Source: Muscardinus avellanarius (lineage: Eukaryota > Chordata > Mammalia > Rodentia > Gliridae). From it: a stretch of DNA of 64,000 nt. The position numbers and the translations under genes are program-made. The notes beneath the pieces are model-generated. The model was not told the DNA's origin and ran no database searches. It saw nothing but the letters and a program-made list of their open reading frames with translations. Every line of letters starts with the position of its first letter. The first letter of the stretch is position 1. The DNA lies in NCBI GenBank assembly GCA_963383645.1, contig OY726567.1, positions 72,252,947 to 72,316,946 on the forward strand, read 5' to 3'. Positions 55,161 through 64,000 of the stretch are shown here, piece after piece.

Positions 55161-55745
55161 CTCAGAGAAGTTTATGTCATGATGATTAAAGTACCTTCAA
55201 CCAAATTTTTGTTATTATAGCGACTTCTTACAAAAAGCAATTGAGACAAGACCACAATGTAAAATCAACTTAACACTGAAAGTGCACCACTCATACTGAA
55301 TGAGTTCTAGTAAAGAGCACCGAGCACCAGAAGGGTTTTCACTGACAGACTCCAACAGCCCACTCAGTTACGTCCCTGCAGCCATCACTGGGCACAGCCA
55401 TGGTACGTCATAGCCAGGCCAGCGCACGCCCTGCTACACCTGGGGATCCTTCCACAGGAATCTTGCTGACCACCCAAAACTGGTCCACAGCCCATGCTGG
55501 ACACCTTCATCCACCTCTCAATAAGCCCTTCCACTAAGAACCAGGCAAAAGCCTCATCTCATTTCCACACGAAGCAGAAGGAAGTCCCTTACACAAAGTG
55601 CCAGTCACTGGAGCGCGAGGGGCTCTGGAAGCCTCCCTGTGAGGTGGGGCTGCAGTTCCTGAAGGTGTCCAGGGCTTCGTGTGCTCAGGGAACCAGAATT
55701 TCAGACCATTTGCTACCAGAAATTTGAAAATGAGCCAGTGAGTCC
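55161..55745. other. Unique intron 1 stretch
   Basis: Nothing recognised. Confidence 0.4.
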
Positions 55746-55763
55746 TTCTGCTCCAATTTTATT

Positions 55764-55951
55764 TTTATTTATTCATTTGCAAAACTGGGAATTGAATTCT
55801 GGGGCATTTTAGCTCCAAGCTACATGCCCAGCTCTTTATTTTGAAACAGGGTCTAAGTTGAAGAGGACCTCATGAATAGCTGAGGCTGGCCTTGACCTGC
55901 AGTCCTCCTGTCTCAGCCTCCCAAGTACTACTGTGCACCACCACACCCAGC
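55764..55951 (-). mobile_element. B1-dID SINE, OLD
   Basis: Perfect 18-bp TSD TTCTGCTCCAATTTTATT (55746-55763, 55952-55969), the longest in the window. Confidence 0.95.
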
Positions 55952-56061
55952 TTCTGCTCCAATTTTATTAAAAAAAAAAAAAAAGAATTTCTACTTTAAA
56001 GAAAATGAGAATTCTTCCCTTAAGGACTCATAATTGTTTTTCTCAAAATTGTGTCATTCAG

Positions 56062-56452
56062 AACATGCTTTTTGTCTCTATCAACATTCTCACTAGCACA
56101 ATCTGAAACCACTGACCACATAATTTAGAGGAAGATGACTTATTTGCTCACAAGTTTTGACAGCCCATGTGAGGCTGTGTCTGTGGAGCTCAGAGAATGA
56201 TGGCAAGAAACAGAGAGGGAGAGAACGAGGGCTTCTGCTCTTAGGTCATGGAGGCGAGAGCAAGAAAGAACAAACAAGTAAGCAAGGGTATTCAGAGGCA
56301 AAAGCACAATCCTGAGGCCACACCTCCAGGGACTCACTCTAGCCACACTCACAATGTATCATCCACTGATGAGATTGCAACCCTTCCACCTAAATTACAT
56401 GGCTCTGAACATTAATACATGAACTCTTCAGGACACATTTCATAAGACCTTT
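56062..56452 (-). mobile_element. LTR-like element of about 390 bp
   Basis: Read on minus it starts cttatgaaatgtgtcctg and has tggctagagtgagtccctgg, a ctttcttgctctcgcc block and agcaaataagtcatcttcc (AATAAG signal) near the end, a layout I know from mammalian MaLR-like LTRs. The family is not certain. Confidence 0.5.
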
Positions 56453-58270
56453 TTACCTACTTTATTTTCCTTCTAAAGCTGCTGTGACTCTGGCGGAGTC
56501 TCAGACCTTGGTGCACTGCTGACATGGGGTGGTTTTAGGTCCCTACTCAGGCAGAGCCTCTTCCCACAGCTGTGCCCAACCAGAGCTACTTCAAGGCACC
56601 GACACTGACCACAAACCTCGAAGTCTGTCTAGATGGCTAGAAAACTGCGGGGAAAGAAAGATAAAGTTGGTGACAAAGTAGAGGTAATGTTGGTAACCAG
56701 TAACAAAGTTCAGTTACTTGACTTTTTTAAAGTGGGTTTAAGGATAAATACGTATATAAAATCACAAGAACTGAGCCATCCTTTAGATGTAATCCCTTCC
56801 CATCAATGAGGGCACAGTTTATGTTTTTCAGAGTAAGATGAAACAAAGTTTAACATTTGTAAATATTTATAAGCTGTGATGAAACAGAAGGCTCCTTCTT
56901 AGTAGGGTGATGCTTTTATTTTTTAAGTTATTTAAAAACAGATGAAAAAAAATAGATGAGTACATGCCCACAGCACAGACTTCTTCAGGTACAGAGAAGG
57001 TTACAAGGACATCTCCCTCCCTCCTTGAAAGTTCCCAGTCTGAGGTTTGCTGCTGGAGTCTGTGACGCTAAGGAGACATCTCATTCCCTGGAATGAAGGA
57101 CACCTGTGGATTGCAAACTACGTTGTCCTTATATATTAGGAGGAGAAGCTGGCAACTGTCTTTCCAGGAGAGCTCTCTAATGGGAAAACAAACGTGAGGC
57201 AGATTGATCTGGGAATGAAATAAACTTGGAAATGAGGCTGTCCGGTGTGGGGTGCTAGACAGGAACTGGAGAAGCAGTACACACAGCTTTCATGATGCGA
57301 CTGGAGTCTGAGGTCCTGCCTGCGTTTGCCCAGCTGCAGAGGCTCCTTGTTCTCCAGATGGGGACAGACTGTGATGCTAATCGCACATGTCACATGACTG
57401 GCCAGGGCGGCCCAACAAGACAGTGTTTGTGGGTGTATAGGGGAGTGTCTCTGTTGAGATCAGCAAAGCAGACTGCCCTCCCCAGAGTGGCGGGCGCCCT
57501 CCAACCCCTCAATGGCTGGGATACAGCAAAGGGCAGAGGAAAGAACTATTCATCCTTTCCTGCTGGCAGGGCCAAGCTGGAATGTCTCATCTAGCCTCCC
57601 CTGCCCTTAGCCTGGGACTGAACTCCTCACCGGCTTCCCTGTGTCTCCAGCTATGAAGTCTACTGGACTTCTCAGCTTCCATGATCCTAGAGCCAGCCCC
57701 TGGGGGGGAGGGGGTCTGCTTTTACCCATCTACATATCCTCTTGGCTGTGTTTCTTGGGAGAAGCCTGGTCCACATGGGGACCAAGCAGAAGCTGCCTTA
57801 CTCTGAGCAGCGCTGTGTGGGGGAGCTGAGCTGAGCGACATTCAGCCCCTGGCCCAGGGTTTGCAAGTGGTGTGTGCTCCAAGCCGTGGCACTTTCAGTT
57901 TCTATCAGATGTAGCTCCTGGGCCACTCAAGTCAATATTTATCTTTAAGAATGCCAATACTCTGGATTAAAGACAATTAAAGAGATCAGAAGAAAGCCCC
58001 TCTCAACTTTCCCCAAGCACACAAATAAAGTCCAAATTCAGGAGCCAAGACTTTGGGGGGGGGGATTTCTTTTGCAACCATGATCTTTATTCAAAAAGCC
58101 TTTTCAGTGAGGCCTTAACATACATCCTAATAAAAATCACAGTCCCCTGCCACAAAACTCATTATTTCCTTTTTCTACTTGAGTTCCACCCTCCTTTACC
58201 CTGTGGCACAGACTCTCACAGAATTTCGAAGTTGGAAGGAATTCTAAATGTTACTGTGTCAAATCTCCAT
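56453..58270. other. SINE-free intron 1 stretch of 1.8 kb
   Basis: The longest stretch without any recognisable repeat. A G9-10 run at 58053. No coding signature. A candidate for regulatory constraint. Confidence 0.5.
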
Positions 58271-58271
58271 C

Positions 58272-58623
58272 CGTGCTAGGCATACACTCTGTGATCCCAG
58301 TACTTGGGAGCTGAGACAGGAGGATCGCAGGCTCAAAGACCAGGAGTGCACAGTACCTTAGCAAGACCCTGTTTCTAAAAAAAGAAAAGAAAAGAAAAGA
58401 AAAGAAGAGAAAAGAAAGAAAGAAATAAGAGCTAGATATGATATAGCGTAATTGTAATCCCAATATTTAGGAGGCAGAGACAGGAGGATCTCAGGTTCAA
58501 AGTCAGCCTCGGCAACTTAGTAAGGCTCTTAAGCAACTTAATGAGACTCTCCTTCCAGATAAAAAATAAAACAGGTCTGGGGTGTAGCTCAGAGACACAA
58601 TGACCCTGGGTTCAATGCCCAGC

Positions 58624-58625
<2 letters not shown>
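58272..58625 (+). mobile_element. Two OLD SINEs separated by (AAAAG)n
   Basis: Head 58272-58378, AAAAG/AAAG run to 58430, then a B1-dID 58432-58622 that ends in a CA run. Confidence 0.8.

Positions 58626-58662
<37 letters not shown>
58624..58662. repeat. (CA)19 microsatellite
   Basis: Pure CA at the end of the dID tail before it. Confidence 0.95.
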
Positions 58663-58664
<2 letters not shown>

Positions 58665-60034
58665 CACACTCTCATATTCATCTCCATCCAGATGTGAATT
58701 TAGCCTATGCCTGACCTGACACCCTTTCTGGAAGGATCCCTGACTCGCCCTCACTCCTCCCCCGACAGCGTGCAGAAACCTGCAGCAGCCCGAGGCCTTC
58801 CTTCCCACCCGGCATGCTAAGTGTGATGCCTGCAACAAACTCGCCACCTTATTTCTAGTGCCTAACAAGCACTCCACATGGGATCTGAGTGACAGGGACA
58901 CTGTTCTGTCCTGCGGCAGCCCCTGAGGCACCAGGTGCCCAGCACTATCGCAGCACCCAGGCCGCAGTGAACAGGATGGGGCGACCCTTTGTGTTGGGGG
59001 AGGAGGAGCACAAACAGCAAGTCCCCAGAAGAGGAGTGCTCCACAGGAAACCAATCGCAGAGGAGGGGCGGGAGGCTGCAATCAGCTGCCAAAGCCTAGT
59101 CAGGGGAGGTTGCTAAGAAGGGGACATTAGGCGGAGGAGGAGGAGCAGGCCACGCAGCACCCTGGGAGGAGCCTTCTCAGTGGGAGGAATCTCAAGGGCA
59201 AAGGCCCGGGGAGCCTAGCAGTTTTGAAAAAGCAATCAAGAGGCGCAGGCACATGGGGGGGGGGGCTTCTTTTAAGGACAGTGGTGGCAGCCAGGCCCCA
59301 AGTGGGTGTTTCAGACTTTTCCTTCACTACTGTTTGAAAGTATTATAAAATGAGTTAGTAACAAGAGAGATTTAATGTCAAAGTGGCATTTTATAAAAAA
59401 AATATATTTGCTTTGGCCATCCATGTAGGAGCCTGGCATTTTGGGTTGTTTACTCACATGTGAGAGACAAAGGCACTTTTCAGATTGATCCACAGGTCAA
59501 GAGGAAATAAAACTGAGGATTCCATGGAGCTGGCACTTGTCACAGGGCGCTAGATGGTGGGAGGGCAGACCCCTGCTCTTAGGAGCCAGCCACCCCCTTA
59601 AAACACTATTCACACACCTTCTGGCTTGATTTTTGTTGTTGTTTCTGTTGAAAGTCTTTGGGAAAACCTACGAGGAGTCAGCCAGGATCACCAAGTCACT
59701 GTGACTTTTCAGATGATCTACAGTAAACGGGACTCCGAACTGAGCATGCCCAGAAGTGCTCATGTCCACCATCTTTCCTTTCTGAACAGTTGCAAATGCG
59801 CCTATGCCCACATGTGCTTTCCTGTATGAATATCTACAGGCTCCCTGATAAAATCTCCAGCTTTCTCTGTCAGGGAGCACGGCTTTGCAGTAACTCTGGT
59901 GCTCTCCCGGCAGGCTTGAAGAGCCATTCTTTTGTCTCCTGGTTGTGCTTTTTTGGCTTTACACTCTCCAAGTGATGAACCCACTGCAGAGACAATGACC
60001 CTGATGTACAGTAGAGTCTTTAAGACATTATCTT
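58663..60034. other. SINE-free intron 1 stretch of 1.4 kb
   Basis: A G11 run at about 59257. No repeat or gene recognised. Confidence 0.45.
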
Positions 60035-60036
60035 TC

Positions 60037-60428
60037 AAGCCTGGCATGATGGGGCCCACCTGTAATCCCAGTATTGGGGAGGGTGACACAGGAGAATCAC
60101 AGTTTTGAGGCCCATACATGATGATTAGTGAGACTTTGTTTCAAAATAAAAAATAAGCTCAGCGTGGGGGTACACTCCTGTAATTCCAATACTCGGGAGG
60201 CTGAGACAGGAGGATCACTGGTTTGAGGCCAGCTTCAGCAACTTAACAAGATCCTATTTTAAAATAAAAAACAAAAAGGACTAGGGGAGTAGCTCAGAGG
60301 TAGAATGACCCCTAGCACCAGAAAATAGAAAGAAAAGAAAAAAAAGCCTGGTGGGGGTAGGGTATAACTCAGAAAGAGAATGCCCCTGAATACATCCCCA
60401 GTACCACCACAATAACAAAAAGAAAGAG

Positions 60429-60463
<35 letters not shown>

Positions 60464-60685
60464 AAAAAAAAAGACACAGTGGGCGTGGTGACGCACGCTT
60501 GTAATCCCCGCACTTGGGAGGCGGAGACAGGACGATTGCGCAGGTTCGAAGCCAGCCGCACTGGCTTAAGAGACCCTGTTTTCAAATAAATATATATATA
60601 TATAGGTCTGAGAGTATAGTCCGGAGATAGAACGGTTTCCAGGAAGTCCAGTACCACCCCCAAAAAAAAAAAAAAAAAAAAAAGA
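60037..60685 (+). mobile_element. Array: B1 head, B1-dID, dID tail, (GAAA)n, type B B1-dID
   Basis: 60037-60152 head, 60153-60345 OLD dimer, 60348-60408 lone tail, GAAA run 60421-60471, 60480-60685 type B with a TA-repeat linker and TTCCAGGAA at 60637-60645. Confidence 0.85.
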
Positions 60686-61120
60686 GGAGAAAAGAAAAAA
60701 ACCTTAGCCTTCATGTTACTTACAAATGCAAAACTCTGATATTCACCTCTACCCTGGTCCTCTGAGCTTCCATCCCTTCCAGAGCTGAGCCTCTAATTCT
60801 GAATCTGGTAAAAATGCCAGAACCTCAGAGTATCATGACTGGCTCTATACTATATACTATCACAACACCCAAGAATAACATTATAGTTTTTCCCCATCCC
60901 CATCTGGACCAACAGCTGCCAAGGAGGGAGGGGCAGAGGGCCAGACACTTCCTGCCTCCTGTATCTGGTCCATGACTATTCATAGTAGATGTGATGGTCA
61001 GGACACTAACTTTGAATTACAATGATGGTAATGGCTCCCAGGAGCGCTATGCTCCTCACCAGGACACCTGTATTATACAGAGCCACACTGTACTGTCATT
61101 ATTTTGTAAGAGTTTTATAG
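60686..61120. other. Unique intron 1 stretch
   Basis: Nothing recognised. Confidence 0.4.
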
Positions 61121-61121
61121 A

Positions 61122-61325
61122 AGCCAGGCATGATGGTGTATGCCTGTAATCCTAGTACTTGGGAGCCTGAGACAGGAGGGTTACAAGTTCAAGATCAGCC
61201 TCAGCAACTTAGCAAGACCCTTAGCAACCTAATAAGAACTTATTTCAAAGCAAAAAATTAAAGGGCTCAGGGTTTAATTTGGAGGCAAAAAGCCTCTGGG
61301 TTCAATTTGCAGTACCAAAAAAGGT
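61122..61325 (+). mobile_element. B1-dID SINE, OLD
   Basis: Head agccaggcatgatggtgtat, tail aatttggaggcaaaaagcc. Diverged. Confidence 0.82.
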
Positions 61326-61400
61326 AGAAATTTGTTTTTTCTCTTGTTGTATATTATATACCTACATAATAAAGATGTATTATGTACCTAGGATACTATG

Positions 61401-61438
61401 TACCAAGGATATTATATACCTACAAAATATCCTTGGTA
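61401..61438. repeat. Perfect inverted repeat, 13-bp arms
   Basis: TACCAAGGATATT at 61401-61413 and its exact reverse complement at 61426-61438, with a 12-nt loop. It lies in a run of diverged TATATACCTA-like units. Confidence 0.9.
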
Positions 61439-61595
61439 GTCTTTAGCATGTAAAGCCCATAATACTTACTATCTAGTCTTTACAGAAAAAGAATGAGGAG
61501 TTTCAGAGCTTTGACATCTTCCTGTTAAGGTGATTTTTCTCTATGATAGTGATTCTCACAAGTGGGTCGGCAGGGCCCCTCTCCCCAGCTTAGAG

Positions 61596-61745
61596 CCTCT
61601 CAGCCTTAGCTGCACCCTGAAATCACCTGGGGTGTGGTGCGGTGTGGTGTGGTGGTGATGTGTGTGTGTTAGTTACTGGGGATAGAAGCCAGTGGCATTC
61701 TACCTCTGAGCTACCCCCAGCCCAGAGCCCACACTCAGACCCCCT
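61596..61745. mobile_element. MER5-like hAT fragment split by a dID tail
   Basis: ctcagccttagctgcaccctg then aaatcacctgggg is the MER5 start. gcccagagcccacactcag at 61719 looks like its continuation. Between them are a GT-rich run and a minus dID tail (61667-61722). Confidence 0.5.
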
Positions 61746-62491
61746 CCCTTCTCCATCTGGCCTGTCCACTGCAGGAGGCCAGGTTCCCCTGCACAGTCAG
61801 GCCAGGCCAGGCCCTGGGTAAGCTGGAACCACCCACAGCCATGGGGACTGCTCACCCCGCTGGCCAGTTTCTTCATCTTCCTCTCCTCCCTCTGCCTCCT
61901 GAGGGACCAGCCCTGGAGCGCCCCAGGGGGCCACCCTGACACCTCCTCTAATCCTAAGCACTGGCGCGTGTCTGTCTACTCCTTCCTCACTGTGGTCACG
62001 GCCACGCCAGCCTGGCCGACCATGCGTGATTAAAACAATCCCAGGGACCCCTTCTATCACTCCTTTCCTTTCCGAAGCACATACACTAAGTCCCAGTAGT
62101 GTATCTGCAGTGAATGTTCCATTGATCTAAAATAAGCTGCGTGGTTTTCCAGGTCATTTCACAGGCGTGGTCACCAACTCTGCTTGAGAAGCAGCATCTG
62201 ACGGCATCTGGAGGAGCCGGACCTGCCTGCAGTGTGGACCCAGCACCCCACATCTAAGGACACGCTCCAGAGAAACTGGCCACTGTGCCCACGAGACAAG
62301 GACAAGGACACAATGCAGCACTGTGGGTCAAAGAGGAAACGGTAAACAGCCAGACTGTGCGTTCGTAAGGGAACGGATCGCAAACTGTGAAAGCAGCGCA
62401 AGGGCGGTGACGAACAGACCAGACCATGGGCACCGACATGGACAGGACACCAAGGAAGCTGGGCAAATCAATGCTTTTAAAGAATACATTT
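61746..62491. other. Unique intron 1 stretch
   Basis: Nothing recognised. GC-rich at 61780-62000. Confidence 0.4.
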
Positions 62492-62678
62492 AGCTGGGCC
62501 TGGTGGTGCATGCCTGTAATCCTAGCTATTTGGAAGCCTGAGGCGGGAAGATGGCAAGTTTAGGGCCATCCTGGGCAACAGCCAGATCCTGTTTCAAAAT
62601 AAAAAATGAAAAGGGCCAGGGATATAACTCAGGGGTAGAGCATCCCTGGGTTCAAACCTCAGTACCAGGAAGAAAAAC
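62492..62678 (+). mobile_element. B1-dID SINE, OLD
   Basis: Head gctgggcctggtggtgcatg, tail aactcaggggtagagcatcc, near the ID consensus. Confidence 0.85.
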
Positions 62679-62789
62679 TTTAAAAAATACTTAAAAGGAT
62701 ATCATTTATATAGATCCTAAGAAACAAAAACACATATTTCTTATGGGTGTGCAGATAGGTGAGAGAAGCATAACAATGTGGACAGAACA

Positions 62790-63040
62790 AATACTGAACT
62801 CCTGCCAGGCACCTCTGGGGTGTGCAAAGCAGCTGTACTAACAGCAACACTGAGGCCAAGGCTGCTGCGCCCCCAGCCTCGTCCACACACTCGCTCACTT
62901 GATTCTAAGAACCACCACAGGGGAGAGGCAAGCACTGTCCCCATTTCACAGATGAGAAAACTATGGCTCACAAAATGAAACAGATGAAGATCCTTGCCAT
63001 GACCTGCCCCTGGCCCCGTCTACTGCTGGCTCCCTGGCCT
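62790..63040 (-). mobile_element. MIR SINE
   Basis: Reverse MIR: ctgccaggcacctctggg, ctcacttgattctaagaacc, gtccccatttcacagatgag, aaaactatggctcac. The best-preserved MIR here. Confidence 0.75.
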
Positions 63041-63153
63041 CTCAGCTGTCCACAACCCCCAGGAACACGTGTCCTCACTGGCTAGAGTGCTCGCCCCAGA
63101 AATCTGCACGCAAGGTCTGCAAGTCTCTGCTCCGCTCACATATGGCCCAGCCC

Positions 63154-63379
63154 TCTTTTTTTTTTTTTTTTTTTTTTTTTGCAGTACTGGGGATGGAACC
63201 CAGGAACATTCTACCTCTGAGCTATACCCCCAGCCCTATTTTTTATTCTATATTTTGAAAAAGGGTCTCATTGAGTTGCACAGGCCTCACTAAGTAGCTG
63301 AGGCTGTCCATGAACCCGGATTCTCCTGTCTCAGCCTCCCAAATGCTGGGATTACAAGTGTGCGCCACCATGCCTAGCC
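63154..63379 (-). mobile_element. B1-dID SINE, type A, with T27
   Basis: Well preserved, gatggaacccaggaacattc, head end gcgccaccatgcctagc. Confidence 0.9.
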
Positions 63380-63386
63380 CCAGCCT

Positions 63387-63598
63387 TCCTTTTTTTTTTT
63401 TTTTTTTTTTTGGTGCTGGAAATTGAACTCAGGGGCACTTTACCTCTGAGCTATACCCTAGCCCTTTATATTTTGAAACAGGGTCTTGCTAAGTTGCTGA
63501 GAGTCTCAATAAATTGTTGAAGTTGGTCTAGAACCTGTGATTTTCCTGTTTCAGCCTCCTAAGTACTGGGATTCAGACAAATGCCACTGCAGCCCAGT
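63387..63598 (-). mobile_element. B1-dID SINE, OLD, with T22
   Basis: gaaattgaactcaggggcac. The head is diverged (atgccactgcagcccag). Confidence 0.82.
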
Positions 63599-63624
63599 GT
63601 CAACCTCCCCTTTTAAAACGCCAA

Positions 63625-63735
63625 GTTGGAGCAGGTATGGTAGCACACACCTGTAATTCCAGTACTTGGGAGGCTGAGACAAGAGGATCGCTGGTTCAAG
63701 AATGGCCTCAGTAACTTAGCAAGACCCTAAGTGAT
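63625..63735 (+). mobile_element. B1 head without tail
   Basis: gagcaggtatggtagcacac to agcaagaccctaagtg. Confidence 0.75.
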
Positions 63736-63781
63736 TTTTTAATAAGTAATTTTGCTTCAACATCATTTATTTATTCAATTT

Positions 63782-63980
63782 TTTTGTGGTGCTGGGGATT
63801 GAATTTAGGGGCATTCTATCTCTGAACTATACACCCAGCCCCATTTTATTTTTTATTTTGAGACAGTCTCACTAAGTTGCAAAGAGCTTCACTAAATCGC
63901 TGAGGCTGGCCGCAAACCCATGATCCTCCTGCCTCAGTTTCCCAGGTGTAAGATTACAAATGTATGCTGCACACCTGGTT
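63782..63980 (-). mobile_element. B1-dID SINE, OLD
   Basis: gattgaatttaggggcattc. The head runs to ctgcacacctggttt near the window edge. Confidence 0.82.
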
Positions 63981-64000
63981 TCTGTTTCAAAATTTAAAAA

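Larger units (their letters stand above)
39209..64000 (-). other. GNA12: GNA12 intron 1 (3' part, at least 24.8 kb)
   Basis: Everything transcript-upstream of exon 2 to the end of the window. Exon 1 of G-alpha-12 is absent, so the intron should continue past the edge. A large first intron agrees with the gene's size of about 100 kb in other mammals. Confidence 0.85.

Noticed and set aside
58662..59116. GNA12 exon 1 candidate
   Set aside because: GC-rich frames were examined on the minus strand, but none has the P-loop GAGESGKS or the start peptide of G-alpha-12.
1..64000. Orientation bias of SINEs relative to the gene
   Set aside because: Plus and minus copies are about equal by my count, so no bias is claimed.

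Overview
The window is mammalian nuclear DNA, most likely from a rodent of the squirrel/dormouse/beaver side of the order. The main clue is a short interspersed element present about 100 times. It has a 7SL-derived B1 head, an A-rich linker, and an ID (tRNA-Ala-like) tail that has lost about 20 nt. This is the B1-dID dimer layout known from sciuromorph-type rodents. I cannot name the species. There are no prokaryotic genes, operons, CRISPR arrays or phage genes.

The only protein-coding gene I can support is GNA12 (G protein alpha-12) on the minus strand. Its last three coding exons are present: exon 4 (3001-3570, residues 193-381 and stop), exon 3 (5017-5067, residues 176-192) and exon 2 (38993-39208, residues 104-175). 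Residue numbers follow the 381-residue human protein as I remember it. All joins fall between codons, and the three exons give 278 uninterrupted codons. Exon 1, with the start codon and P-loop, is not here and should lie beyond position 64000. The 3'UTR runs from 3000 down to about 810, or to about 190 if a distal poly(A) signal is used. Intron 3 is 1446 bp, intron 2 is 33925 bp, and intron 1 is at least 24.8 kb.

Most of the rest is repeat. The B1-dID copies fall into recognisable types, and these names are used in the entries. OLD copies are diverged, with a cagtacttgggaggctgag-like head and a gtagctcagaggtagaatg-like tail. Type A has cattcgggaggctgagaccgg, then gcggttcgcggacagcc, and an aataaagaataaaaaatag linker. 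Type C has ccgcgcttgggaggctgag, ggttcgaagcc and a tttccaaataaaatataaaatag linker. Type B resembles C but has a shortened head with an AAGCCAGC/GCTGGCTT palindrome and a changed tail containing TTCCAGGAA. B and C copies often sit inside older copies and leave clear target-site duplications (TSDs). '+' copies read with the numbering and '-' copies against it; the numbers are about equal. The gene is on '-', so '-' copies are sense to GNA12.

Other repeats are fragments of old L1 (several interrupted by SINEs), one L2, MIRs, a MaLR-like LTR and a second LTR-like element, two small hAT-type DNA transposons, and many microsatellites, most grown from SINE tails or linkers. Between them are unique intron stretches in which I see no gene. 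I found no undescribed multi-gene system. The most interesting signals lie in the SINE family: subfamily-specific motifs (a STAT-like palindrome, a let-7 seed complement, a new hairpin), undeleted ancestral ID tails, and nested insertions that give a relative chronology.
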